From: an uncultured Bacillota bacterium
Lineage (GTDB): Bacteria; Bacillota_I; Bacilli_A; RFN20; CAG-449
Direction of reading: 5' to 3'
DNA: 36,022 nucleotides
Assembly: GCA_905204225.1 (NCBI GenBank)
Contig: CAJKZK010000006.1
Location: forward strand, 1-36,022
Shown: positions 9,241 through 18,388 of the stretch, piece after piece
How the letters are laid out: every line of letters begins with the position of its first letter
Position numbering within the stretch: the first letter of the stretch is position 1
Translations under genes and position numbers: made by a program
Notes under the pieces: generated by a model
What the model was told of the DNA's origin: nothing
The model's input: only the letters and a program-made list of their open reading frames with translations
Database searches by the model: none

Positions 9241-11022
9241 TTATTCACTTACTCTAATAAGATTAATACTGAAATAATATTCGCCATATTGGAAATAAGT
9301 TTTTAATTTTTCACTAGTGTAATATTTTACAGTCCATAAATTCTTTTGAGGAACAAGACCTTCTTCATTTGGATTTGGAGTAATATTAATTTCTTGTGTT
9401 TCAAGATTTAATTTATATGTGAAAGTAAAGTTGTATGAGACTTCCTTTCCTTGATAATCAAGAGCAGATAATGACATTGATCCAGTTAAATCTTCATTGA
9501 ATGTATAAGCAAATTTCATTTTATATGTTGAATAATAAGTGTTTTCTTCCCAAGAACCGGTAAACTTATCAACTGTTAGATCGCCTACAACTTTAAATTT
9601 AAATGTTCTTGATATTTCAGGATTTATTTTTGATCTTACAGTAATATCAACTTCACCTACAGCCACACCATGAACCATTACTTCATTATTATCATTAATA
9701 TATGCAGTTGCAATGTTTTCATTTGATGAAGAAACAGTCATTTCTTGAGCAGCACAATATGGTCCAATTTCAACATCTAATAAAACATCTGTATTTGTAA
9801 ATGCTTCACCAACATAATTTTCCATATTGTATGGAGCATGAGCAACAATGTCACTTGGTTCAGCATAAAGAACTTCAACTTCGACTACTGCACCTGTTTC
9901 TTTAGTTAAATATGGATTATAAGGATTACCAATTGTTAATGTGGTTTTACCTGGCTTATTACAAACAAAACATTTGTCGGCTTGTGAATAAGATATTACC
10001 TCTTCATTACTTGAACTTAAAACATTAATATCCCAATAATCAACAGCTGTTTTAGGGTAGTAAACAAAATCAGATGAATAATTAATACCATTTTGATGTG
10101 GAATTAAATAAGCTGCAGAATCTACTGTTAAGACATTTATTTTATCTTCAGGAGAATATATATCTTTAAATGAAACATCAATTTTTTTAGAAAAATAATT
10201 TTCAGGATTAAATTTTGCTTCTAAATCTTTTGCTTGGAAATTATCTCCATAAGTTAATTCCAAACTATTAATTGTTATTGTTTCACCATCGACTAATTTA
10301 AAATATACTTTAGAAAAAGAACCATCATCATTAATATTAATTGTTATATCATATGTTGCTTTTACTTCTTCATATAAGTATGTGTAATCTTTTTCGGCAG
10401 TGATATGAAGGACATTATCAATTAATTCAGCTTTTAAAGTACCTTTATTTGTATAAGTACCATCTTCATCATTTCTTAATACAAAATAAGTTTCTTTTAA
10501 AAAATTGTCTAAATTATTTTCCCAATTTTTTAAATTTTTTAATCCTTGTTCGTATGTCATTTCATTAACTTTATTTGGATTATCTTCAATAGAATATAAT
10601 CTAGCATGTTGAATTGCAACATCAGCTTTTAATACATCGTAGAATCTATCTATTGAATCATCACTTGGAAAACCAACATATCCAATCAAATCACTTTCAT
10701 CCCATGCATCAGTATGAGAATCAGCTTTTCCTTCTAAAGTATAAAAATAGCCATAATTTTTATAAGTTATATCTTCTGTTCTAAAATTATCTTTACGATA
10801 ATAATGAATTTTATTAGGTTCAAATTTAGTTGCGTTAGTAAGCATTTCATCAACTGAGAATAATGGGACTGTATTTTCAGAAAATGAAGTAGTACTACTT
10901 GATGTATCAGAACTTGTTTCTTCTTCTGAATCAGGTATGCTAATTGATAATGAATTGTTTGTATTTTGACAACTAAATATCATAGGCAAACATAATAATA
11001 GTAATAAAAATTTCTTTTTCAT
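9241..11022 (-). CDS. Secreted lipoprotein with BIG2-like Ig domains
   Basis: A 593-residue lipoprotein of unknown function. Residues 1-17 are a type II signal peptide (KKK, then a leucine-rich core) ending in the lipobox IFSC with the lipidated Cys at 18, followed by a Ser/Thr/Glu-rich linker to about 50. The middle resembles nothing I can name. From about 290 there are two Ig-like stretches; the second (SSSNENIATAYINDNNEV, then VHGVAVGEVDITV) is a clear BIG2-type fold, a domain common in surface adhesins. The last 110 residues (GSWEENTYYS, FNEDLTGSMS) look like a small beta-barrel or lipocalin-like domain. The ATG follows AAGGAAAA. It is transcribed away from three further lipoproteins and has its own terminator. 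A role at the cell surface is inferred; ligand unknown. Confidence 0.85.
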   Translation of the reverse strand: MKKKFLLLLLCLPMIFSCQNTNNSLSISIPDSEEETSSDTSSSTTSFSENTVPLFSVDEMLTNATKFEPNKIHYYRKDNFRTEDITYKNYGYFYTLEGKADSHTDAWDESDLIGYVGFPSDDSIDRFYDVLKADVAIQHARLYSIEDNPNKVNEMTYEQGLKNLKNWENNLDNFLKETYFVLRNDEDGTYTNKGTLKAELIDNVLHITAEKDYTYLYEEVKATYDITININDDGSFSKVYFKLVDGETITINSLELTYGDNFQAKDLEAKFNPENYFSKKIDVSFKDIYSPEDKINVLTVDSAAYLIPHQNGINYSSDFVYYPKTAVDYWDINVLSSSNEEVISYSQADKCFVCNKPGKTTLTIGNPYNPYLTKETGAVVEVEVLYAEPSDIVAHAPYNMENYVGEAFTNTDVLLDVEIGPYCAAQEMTVSSSNENIATAYINDNNEVMVHGVAVGEVDITVRSKINPEISRTFKFKVVGDLTVDKFTGSWEENTYYSTYKMKFAYTFNEDLTGSMSLSALDYQGKEVSYNFTFTYKLNLETQEINITPNPNEEGLVPQKNLWTVKYYTSEKLKTYFQYGEYYFSINLIRVSE

Positions 11023-11052
11023 TTTATTTTTCCTTTTCCTTTAATTACAATA

Positions 11053-11082
11053 ATAGTACAATAAAAAAAATGAAATTATCAA
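11053..11082 (-). promoter_or_regulatory. Candidate promoter of the - strand lipoprotein in a divergent gap
   Basis: In the 109-base gap between divergent lipoprotein genes, the - strand shows TTGATA (plus 11077-11082), an 18-base spacer, and TACTAT (plus 11053-11058). For the + strand gene the only visible -10-like box is TATATT at 11103-11108, which would leave an extremely short leader, so its promoter is uncertain. Confidence 0.4.
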
Positions 11083-11131
11083 ATGTTTTTATTAGATTTT
11101 ATTATATTGATTAGTAATGGAGGGTAAATAT

Positions 11132-13477
11132 ATGAAAAAAAGAACAAAAATATATATAATGACATTAGCTTTTCTTATAAGTGGATGCCAAACTACTAAT
11201 TCATCAATTAATTCTTTATCTAATTCTTCTAATAATGCTTCATCGTCTTCATCTATTTCTTCAAGTAGTAGTTCATCTAGTGTTACTTCAAGTAGTGAAG
11301 AAAAAAATGCTACAGAAATTAGATTTATTAGAAAAACTATAAATGTTGATTTAAATGGAACTGCTCAATTAAGTTGGAAAATAATGCCAAGTGATGCGAC
11401 TAATAAAAAAGTTAGTTTTAGTGTTGAAGATGATACAATTGCTTCAGTAGATGAAAATGGATTACTTACAGGCAAAAAAGTGGGCAGTACAAAAGTAACA
11501 ATTACTACTGATGATGGAAAATTACAAGATACTGCTACTATTAATGTTATAGGACAACAAGCAACTGGTATTAAATTAATTGTGCCACAGGGTACTTTAC
11601 AAGATGATAAAGGAACATATTTATTAAAAGTTGGAGATAGATTAAAACTTAATTATGAAATAACTCCAACTAGTTCAGTTAATACTGTAACTTATGCTGC
11701 CACTAGTGATAATGGCACTGTTGAAAATTATTTAACTGTTTCTAATTCTGGATTAATAAAAGCTATTGCTTTAAAAGCTAAAATTGAAGTTTCTATTACT
11801 ACTGATAATTTAATGTCCGATTCTATTATGATATCTATAGTAAAAGAATCTATATATAATCAATATTACATAAAAGATAAATTATCAAAATCAATTGCTT
11901 TAGAACAACAAAATGTTGTAAGTGGTACTAAAAAAATTATTCATAAATATCCATTAAGATCTACTAATGATGAAACTAATGGAACATTTAATATTTATTC
12001 TAATGGAATTAGTACTAAAACAATAGAATTAGATCATTATTCTAATAATACAAAAACTTATAATGGATTTATTGGAATTAATAATGGTTATTATTATGAA
12101 ATAAATCGAAGCTCAAATAATGAATATAATTCTACTTTTAAATCTAAAATTGGAGAAGATATTGAATTAGAAACTGCTCAAAAACAATCATCATTAATAA
12201 ATTATAAAACTCATTATGGTTTAGCAAATATTATTATTGATGAATATGTTGAATCTACACAATATTTAACATATACAGGTGATTGGCAAAGCTTTAATTT
12301 AACTAATAAAGATGGAACGATATCTTTAAACGCAAGTTATGAAAAAATAGAAAAAACAGCTTTTTATTCTTCTACTTTATATAAAGCTTTTTCATTAATA
12401 ATTAATATTGATAATGATATGGTTACTAGTTTCACTTTTGAATGTAGTGATTATGATAAAGATAGTTATGATTTTACAAACCATGAATTAAAATCTAGCC
12501 CTACTGCTTTAGAATATACTAAACATGAATTTAGCCAACAAACAGGCGTTAAAAAAGAAAATAATAATTTTGATGTTGCACCAAGTCAATGTTATTTTAC
12601 AGATTATTCTATTGCAACATATGCTACAGAAGATAATGGTAATTATAATAAATTTGAAGTAGGAGACTATATTAATTTTAAAATTGATACTTTTGCTCCA
12701 AATACGGCAACTCAAATGATTGATACAATAAAATATAAATCATCAAGTAATGATAATGTAGCTACTTATTCTTCGATGGGTGGATTAAGAGCAGTTGGTG
12801 AAGGCAAAGCAACTTTAACATATACTTCATCTAATGGAGTGGAAAAAAATGTTGATATAGAAGTTAATTATAAACAAGCAACCTCAATTGAAATTAATTT
12901 TAATGATATAGGTGTAGAAGTAAATAAAACAGTTAATAATATTACTGCTAGTGTATTACCAAGCGGAAGTAATCAAAATTATTCTTTATCTATTATAAAT
13001 GGTCATGAATTTGCAGAATTAACATATGTTGAAGAAACAAAATCTTATTCATTAAAAGGATTAAAAGAAGGAAAAATTACTTTAAAAGCACAATCTTTAG
13101 TTAACGAAAATATTTCAATAACAAAAGATATTTATGTATATCAACCTCTTACAAGTGATCGAGTATTATCAACATTATTAAATAGTAAATATCAAACAAA
13201 AGCTGATAATGGAAATGATTATATTCTTATCTTTAATGACAATGGAAAAGGGAAAATTAAAGATGGATTTGAATCATATTCAACAAATTATGGATATTTT
13301 GATTATGAAGTAAATGAATTTGAAATAAATATAAGTAATATTGAGACATTAAATGCTAATATATTTTCTATTTTAGATAAATTAACAATGGATATAAGTG
13401 GCTTAACTTTAACAGGTAAAATGTCTACAAGTAGTAATGTTTATAATAAAAAAACATATATTTTCAAAAAAATTTAA
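11132..13477 (+). CDS. Secreted lipoprotein with four BIG2-like Ig domains
   Basis: A 781-residue lipoprotein of unknown function. The ATG at 11132 is chosen over one at 11117 because GGAGGG (11119-11124) sits seven bases before it and overlaps the earlier codon. The signal peptide ends LISGC with Cys19. A long Ser/Asn linker runs to about 65. Two BIG2-like domains follow (about 68-150, with KIMPSDATNKKVSFSVEDD and GLLTGKKVGSTKVTI; then about 152-245). A central part I cannot name spans about 250-480. Two more Ig-like domains (about 495-680, with GGLRAVGEGKATLTY and LKGLKEGKITLKA) precede a C-terminal domain with FNDNGKGKI, similar in outline to that of the divergent neighbour. A cell-surface adhesin or binding role is likely but unproven. 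Confidence 0.85.
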   Translation: MKKRTKIYIMTLAFLISGCQTTNSSINSLSNSSNNASSSSSISSSSSSSSVTSSSEEKNATEIRFIRKTINVDLNGTAQLSWKIMPSDATNKKVSFSVEDDTIASVDENGLLTGKKVGSTKVTITTDDGKLQDTATINVIGQQATGIKLIVPQGTLQDDKGTYLLKVGDRLKLNYEITPTSSVNTVTYAATSDNGTVENYLTVSNSGLIKAIALKAKIEVSITTDNLMSDSIMISIVKESIYNQYYIKDKLSKSIALEQQNVVSGTKKIIHKYPLRSTNDETNGTFNIYSNGISTKTIELDHYSNNTKTYNGFIGINNGYYYEINRSSNNEYNSTFKSKIGEDIELETAQKQSSLINYKTHYGLANIIIDEYVESTQYLTYTGDWQSFNLTNKDGTISLNASYEKIEKTAFYSSTLYKAFSLIINIDNDMVTSFTFECSDYDKDSYDFTNHELKSSPTALEYTKHEFSQQTGVKKENNNFDVAPSQCYFTDYSIATYATEDNGNYNKFEVGDYINFKIDTFAPNTATQMIDTIKYKSSSNDNVATYSSMGGLRAVGEGKATLTYTSSNGVEKNVDIEVNYKQATSIEINFNDIGVEVNKTVNNITASVLPSGSNQNYSLSIINGHEFAELTYVEETKSYSLKGLKEGKITLKAQSLVNENISITKDIYVYQPLTSDRVLSTLLNSKYQTKADNGNDYILIFNDNGKGKIKDGFESYSTNYGYFDYEVNEFEINISNIETLNANIFSILDKLTMDISGLTLTGKMSTSSNVYNKKTYIFKKI

Positions 13478-13483
13478 ATTGTT

Positions 13484-13513
13484 AAAAAAGGCATAATAAA
13501 ATATGCCTTTTTT
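13484..13513 (+). terminator. Rho-independent terminator (symmetrical, may act both ways)
   Basis: Twelve-base arms AAAAAAGGCATA (13484-13495) and TATGCCTTTTTT (13502-13513) around a 6-base loop, starting six bases past the lipoprotein stop. The T-run is on the + strand and the A-run on the other side. Confidence 0.85.
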
Positions 13514-13525
13514 ATATATATTAAT

Positions 13526-13645
13526 AATATTTATCATAAAAAATAATATTGATAAACGATAAATATTCTAAAAAATAATATTTTTATCATAAATATAAAA
13601 AAAATTGATAGAATTCTTGAAATATATTTATTATATTTGTATATT
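13526..13645 (+). promoter_or_regulatory. Regulatory region of the tandem lipoprotein operon: dyads plus promoter
   Basis: The gap before the lipoprotein at 13713 holds a 10-bp inverted repeat, AATATTTATC (13526-13535) and GATAAATATT (13558-13567). Nested within it is TTATCA / TGATAA (13531-13536, 13550-13555). A further copy of TTATCATAAA lies at 13584-13593. Downstream is a good promoter: TTGAAA (13617-13622), 17 bases, TATATT (13640-13645). The ribosome binding site AAGGAGAG lies just before the ATG at 13713. The dyads are AT-only apart from the C/G ends, so chance is a real alternative to an operator. Confidence 0.45.
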
Positions 13646-13712
13646 AATAAACATAAAAGGAAATGTTAATCATCTTGATAACTTTTAACTTTTTATATAA
13701 AGGAGAGAAATA

Positions 13713-15758
13713 ATGAAAAAAGCTTTTTTATCAGTTGCTGCATTATTAGCTTTGGTTACTATAACTGGATGTAACCTAGGAAATAATGTTAGTTCAACAA
13801 GCTCTTCTACTTCATCATCTCAAGAAGAAAGAACTTATACATTAAGTGTAAGTAAACCTACTAAAACTGAATGGGAAGTAGGAGAAATTTTTGATTTTGC
13901 TTCTATTGAAGTAAAATTAGATACTTTAGTTAATGGTGTTTCTAGTGGTGTTACAACTTTAACAAGAGATCAATATATTGTATGTGTTGGTGAAAACCAA
14001 ATAGAAGGTAATTTTACTTTCGTTAATGATGGAACTATTACATTTGTATTTAAATCAAAAGAACATAATGAAGCTACTGCCTCATTTGATGTAAATGTAA
14101 AACAATATTTTACTTTAACAAATTTATCAAGTGAAAGTGCTGTTTTAACTGGTTTACCAGAAAGATCTTTAGCTGGAGAAACTATTACATTTGATTTAAC
14201 TTTATTACCAGGCTATTACTTTGATGAAACAGTATCAATTCTTGATGGAAGTAGCAAGCCAGTTGAATTTACTAGTGATAATTATACATTTACATTTACT
14301 ATGCCAGCATCAAATGTAACAATTTCGGTTGGCACAGGTTTAAATGACTTTGTTATTACTAAAGATGAAACATTCATTGATGAAATCGTTTTAGAAAATA
14401 GTACAGAAGAAACAAAAACTGATATTTATTCTGCTGTACCAGGAACAGCTTTAAAGTTTAAAACTCATGAAGATAAAGACTCTTTATTTACTAAATTATT
14501 TATTGATGAAGTAGAAACAACTATTGGTGAAGATGGTTATTATCATTTTATAATGCCTCATCATCCAGTAAGCATTACTACTAATAAAGATCATAGAATT
14601 TATAATATTACTATGAATGAATTTAAATCAACGCTCTCAACTGTAAAGATGTATATTGATGAAACATCAAAAGAAGAAATAACATCTGGTTATAAAGGCC
14701 AAAAAGTATATCTTGAATTTGCTTACACTCCTATATTAGTAAAATATGATATAAAGATTACTGCTGCTGATGGAACAAGCGTTACTGCTAAACAAGTAGC
14801 TGATGGTGTTGATCAAGGAAAAGACTTATATTCATTTGATATGATTTCAAGTGACTTAACTCTTACAATTATTGAAGATGATTATTCAACATATTATGGT
14901 TGGTATGTAACTGAAAAACAATATGCTACATGGAATTTCTATGGTTCATCTTCAGGTTTAGAAGAAAAAAATATTAATTCTTATTCAGCAATGAAATATC
15001 AATTTAATTCTAATGGTAAAGCTTTAAGAGGATCAAGTATCATTGAAACATGGACTACAGAAGCTAATAAAGAAGATACTACAGGAAAATTATTAGTTAA
15101 AGGTTCAGCAACACATTCTTCAACCAAACCATATTATTTTACTAAGAACATGATTGCTTTCCAATCTAGTAGCAATTGGAATGATGCTTATATTGGTATA
15201 TGGGATAAAGATGTAATTTTACATGTCTTAAAACTTAATGATGGTGAAACTAGAATTGCCTGGACTGAAGATGCTTCTAAGAATATTACTGATAAACTTC
15301 TTATTACAAATAACAATCTTTATACATCATTTGAATTATATACAGATTCAACAAAGACAACTGAATGTACTGGTGCAAATTTAACTACAAAATCAAATTT
15401 CTATGTTTATGTTGATGATGAAACTTATCTAAAAGTTGCAAATGCTAATGTTACTAAGAAACATGATTTAACAATTACAGCTAACGAAAACTGCTCATTA
15501 AAGGTCACTAATGAAGCTGGTGAAGAAATTACAAAAGCTGAAAATGGATCAACTGTTTATATTGAAGCAAATGCTAATGAAGGCTATAATGTAAAAAATG
15601 TAAAAGCTACTTATAAAAAATCGAACGGATGGTATGGTACTACAACAGTTGAAGTAGAAGTTACAAAAACTGATGATGGAAAATATTCATTTGTTATGCC
15701 TGAATACGCAGTAACTATTTCTTGCGAAGTAGAACAAATAGCAGCTGAAACAAAGTAA
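13713..15758 (+). CDS. Lipoprotein with MP-motif beta repeats and an unrecognised module (first of tandem pair)
   Basis: A 681-residue lipoprotein of unknown function. The signal peptide ends TITGC (Cys20), followed by a Ser/Thr linker (about 24-40) and an Ig-like domain (about 41-130). Two beta repeats follow, ending in the FTMPASNVTI / FIMPHHPVSI pattern known from InlB B-repeat-like bacterial repeats. A shared segment with LSTVKMYIDETSKEEI and YKGQKVYLEFAY is near 310-340. Residues about 391-578 form a module I cannot name, marked by YYFTKNMIAF and SSNWNDAYIGIW. A last MP repeat (FVMPEYAVTI) ends the protein. The next gene is a clear paralogue of residues 130-578. The two genes are 18 bases apart and share the promoter at 13617. 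A surface location is likely; the ligand is unknown. Confidence 0.85.
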   Translation: MKKAFLSVAALLALVTITGCNLGNNVSSTSSSTSSSQEERTYTLSVSKPTKTEWEVGEIFDFASIEVKLDTLVNGVSSGVTTLTRDQYIVCVGENQIEGNFTFVNDGTITFVFKSKEHNEATASFDVNVKQYFTLTNLSSESAVLTGLPERSLAGETITFDLTLLPGYYFDETVSILDGSSKPVEFTSDNYTFTFTMPASNVTISVGTGLNDFVITKDETFIDEIVLENSTEETKTDIYSAVPGTALKFKTHEDKDSLFTKLFIDEVETTIGEDGYYHFIMPHHPVSITTNKDHRIYNITMNEFKSTLSTVKMYIDETSKEEITSGYKGQKVYLEFAYTPILVKYDIKITAADGTSVTAKQVADGVDQGKDLYSFDMISSDLTLTIIEDDYSTYYGWYVTEKQYATWNFYGSSSGLEEKNINSYSAMKYQFNSNGKALRGSSIIETWTTEANKEDTTGKLLVKGSATHSSTKPYYFTKNMIAFQSSSNWNDAYIGIWDKDVILHVLKLNDGETRIAWTEDASKNITDKLLITNNNLYTSFELYTDSTKTTECTGANLTTKSNFYVYVDDETYLKVANANVTKKHDLTITANENCSLKVTNEAGEEITKAENGSTVYIEANANEGYNVKNVKATYKKSNGWYGTTTVEVEVTKTDDGKYSFVMPEYAVTISCEVEQIAAETK

Positions 15759-15776
15759 TTGGAGGGAATAATTAAT

Positions 15777-18206
15777 ATGAAAAAAAATGCAAAATTATTA
15801 TTAACTTTAAGTTTATTAGGAACAACATTATTTGCTTGTAATTCTGTTCCTCTAGTTAATCAACATGCTGAGGTTAGACAACAAGAAGCAAATGCAAATA
15901 CATTTGCTATTATTAATGAATCAAGTTCTGTAGCAACATTAGTAGGTCTTCCTACTAGTGGTGTAGCAGGTGAAGAATATTCATTTATTGTTTCTTTAAA
16001 ACCTGGTCATCAATTTAATGATAAATTAACAATTAAATCTGGTGATGAAGATGTTAGCTATACTGTTAAAGATGGAACTTTTACATTTACAATGCCTGCA
16101 GGTGAAGTAAAGATTAAATTAGATACAGCAGAAACTGAATTTACTATTTATAGTACTTCTATGTTTGTTAAAAATGTTTTATTAGACAGTGAAGATGAAG
16201 AAGATCAAAAAGTTGCTAATGTTAGATCAACTTTACCAGGTACAAAATTAAAATTTGAATTAGTTAGTAGTATTAATTTTCATTGTTCAAAAGTAATGAT
16301 CAATGGTGTAGAAACTCAAGAAAATGAAGAAGATGGTTATTACCATTTTACAATGCCAACTAGACCTGTAGTTATTTCTACAGATAAGATTGAAACAAAA
16401 TACTCCATTACTGCTGATACTAGTGTTTTAAAATTATCAACAGTTAAAATGTTTACTGATTTAGAAACAAAAGAAGAAATAACAGAAGCATATAAAGGTC
16501 AAAAAGTATATTTAGAATTTGCTTATGATGTAACAAAGGTTGATTATAAATTTTCTGTTGAATATGGAGCAAATGGAACTGATGATGATGGTGTACCTTT
16601 TGTTAAAGGTAAATTAGAAGCTAAAAAAGTTGAAGGAAATGATAAATTATATTATTTTGAAATGGTTTCTTCCAAAGTGACTTTGCAAATTACTTCTGAA
16701 AAAGATTGCTCTAAATTTGTTGGACATGATCTTTCAGGCCAAAAATGGATGATGACTGAAATTAAAGATGGTTGGAATTCTAGTAAAACTGCTCTTACAA
16801 CTTATACATTTGATTTCTTAAATGATTCTAAACAAAATAAGGATCACGGATATATTAGTTTTAAAGATAATGGTGAAGGCTTAGTTAATACTGGCGGTTA
16901 TCAGGATACTGAATTTGAATGGAATTTTGAAAATGAAGAAGGAATTGCATCATATTTTTGGAAACAATATAGTTCAGTGAAAAATCAAACAATTTATTAT
17001 ACTGATCATTTAGCGCTTATTAGAGATGATTATTCTTCTAATTGGAATGATGCTTTCTTTGGAATGAAAAATAATGAATATGAAATGCATGTCTTAAAAT
17101 TTGATTCAAATTATAGATATGTTTGGGTTCAAGATGAAGATTCAAATATATTAGAATCAATCTTTGTTTGTAATAATGAAGTCTATTTTAATGCTAAAGT
17201 AAAAGATGAAAGTGGAGAAGAAGTTTTAGGCTCTGCTTTAACTACAGATGCAAGTTATTTAAAATTCTATTCTGCAACAGATAAAGAATTAGTTAGATTT
17301 GCAGCAGGTACTGCTTATTTAATTAGTGATTTAGATGTATTTACTAATGGTGATGTTGATGTAGCATTTACTATTGATGGAACAAATACTCCAATTACTT
17401 TTGCTGAAGCTAAAGCTACTGTAAAAATGAAAGTGTCTATTAAAGAAAATGCTACTGAAGGAACTTCAATTGAAAGTGTAAAAGCTATTTATACATCTAC
17501 TTCTTATGGTACTGTTTATTCGTACAATTTAGATTTAACAGCTGTAAAAAATGAAGAAAATACATATACATTTACAATGCCTACTTCAAAAGTTAATGTT
17601 TCTGTTATTGCTTCGATACCTAATAAAGAAAAAGGATTTGCTCAAGTTGGAACTTATTATGCATTTGGCCCAAATACTTATAGTTCAGAAGAAACAAATA
17701 AATCAGCAACTTATGAATTTACTTTGCCTGGCGATGGGACATTAAGAAAGAAATACATTAGTGGAAGCGGAGCAGAAACGATATATGCAATTACTGATAT
17801 TGAAAATTCGACAACTGGTGTTATTACTTATACAGATGGTGTTGACCATCAAAAATTATATTATCATAATGGATTAATTGTCACTCCTCAAGCAATTAAT
17901 AGTACTGATTTCAAGAGTGTTTATCTTGGTATTACTTGGAAAGAAGGAGCTACATATGAAAATGTAGAAGCTTGTGTACATAAAAAGATTGATGGTTATA
18001 GTAGTACTTGGGCTGCATCTTATTACTTTAATGGTATTTGTATTGGCTCTATTTTTCATCATAATAATGTAGTTTATATGGGCGTAACAATTAAATTTGA
18101 TGCTGGCTCAACATCAATTGGAACAGCCTCTTCATATCATATATATCAAGGCGATACATTGTTATTCGATGTTATCAAGAATAAATTAACATCTCACGTT
18201 GAATAA
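15777..18206 (+). CDS. Lipoprotein paralogue with two copies of the unrecognised module (second of tandem pair)
   Basis: A 809-residue lipoprotein of unknown function. The start is the ATG at 15777 behind GGAGGG (15761-15766); a TTG at 15759 overlaps that site and is rejected. The signal peptide ends LFAC (Cys21). Unlike its neighbours it lacks a Ser-rich linker. Two MP repeats (FTMPAGEVKI, FTMPTRPVVI) and the segment LSTVKMFTDLETKEEI / YKGQKVYLEFAY align with the upstream gene. One copy of the module lies near 310-511 (YYTDHLALI, SSNWNDAFFGM, EMHVLKFD). After another MP repeat (FTMPTSKVNV), a third, more diverged copy fills about 620-806 (LYYHNGLIV, YLGITW, HNNVVYMGV). The pair clearly arose by duplication followed by module gain or loss. 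Confidence 0.85.
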   Translation: MKKNAKLLLTLSLLGTTLFACNSVPLVNQHAEVRQQEANANTFAIINESSSVATLVGLPTSGVAGEEYSFIVSLKPGHQFNDKLTIKSGDEDVSYTVKDGTFTFTMPAGEVKIKLDTAETEFTIYSTSMFVKNVLLDSEDEEDQKVANVRSTLPGTKLKFELVSSINFHCSKVMINGVETQENEEDGYYHFTMPTRPVVISTDKIETKYSITADTSVLKLSTVKMFTDLETKEEITEAYKGQKVYLEFAYDVTKVDYKFSVEYGANGTDDDGVPFVKGKLEAKKVEGNDKLYYFEMVSSKVTLQITSEKDCSKFVGHDLSGQKWMMTEIKDGWNSSKTALTTYTFDFLNDSKQNKDHGYISFKDNGEGLVNTGGYQDTEFEWNFENEEGIASYFWKQYSSVKNQTIYYTDHLALIRDDYSSNWNDAFFGMKNNEYEMHVLKFDSNYRYVWVQDEDSNILESIFVCNNEVYFNAKVKDESGEEVLGSALTTDASYLKFYSATDKELVRFAAGTAYLISDLDVFTNGDVDVAFTIDGTNTPITFAEAKATVKMKVSIKENATEGTSIESVKAIYTSTSYGTVYSYNLDLTAVKNEENTYTFTMPTSKVNVSVIASIPNKEKGFAQVGTYYAFGPNTYSSEETNKSATYEFTLPGDGTLRKKYISGSGAETIYAITDIENSTTGVITYTDGVDHQKLYYHNGLIVTPQAINSTDFKSVYLGITWKEGATYENVEACVHKKIDGYSSTWAASYYFNGICIGSIFHHNNVVYMGVTIKFDAGSTSIGTASSYHIYQGDTLLFDVIKNKLTSHVE

Positions 18207-18226
18207 TAATTAAATTAATTTGTAAA

Positions 18227-18276
18227 GACAATATCATGCTTAACGACAATATCATGCTTAACATGGTATTGTTTTT
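18227..18276 (+). terminator. Terminator with a tandemly duplicated 5' arm
   Basis: The hairpin ACAATATCATG (18246-18256), loop CTTAA, CATGGTATTGT (18262-18272) is followed by TTTT and forms a rho-independent terminator for the lipoprotein operon with one G-U pair. The 18 bases holding the 5' arm occur twice in direct tandem (18227-18244 and 18245-18262), so either copy could pair with the single 3' arm. Confidence 0.8.
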
Positions 18277-18388
18277 ATTTTGAAAAAATCACTATTTTAT
18301 TAAAAAAAACAAGTAAATTATTTATTCTTTTATTTTTATTGAAAGGAATACGATTTTTATCTTAAAATAGAATAGTTGAGGGTATTTT

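Noticed and set aside
11225..11300. Ser-codon-rich stretch as a DNA-level simple repeat
   Set aside because: It encodes the Ser/Asn linker typical of secreted lipoproteins behind the lipidated Cys and is explained by the protein.
12509..12715. Open frame on the - strand inside the lipoprotein gene
   Set aside because: It is antisense to a well supported gene, has no ribosome site or recognisable motif, and its Ile/Phe/Lys/Cys-rich product is what antisense AT-rich coding DNA gives.
17874..18062. 62-codon - strand frame inside the second tandem lipoprotein
   Set aside because: Antisense to the third module copy; no ribosome site and no recognisable features.
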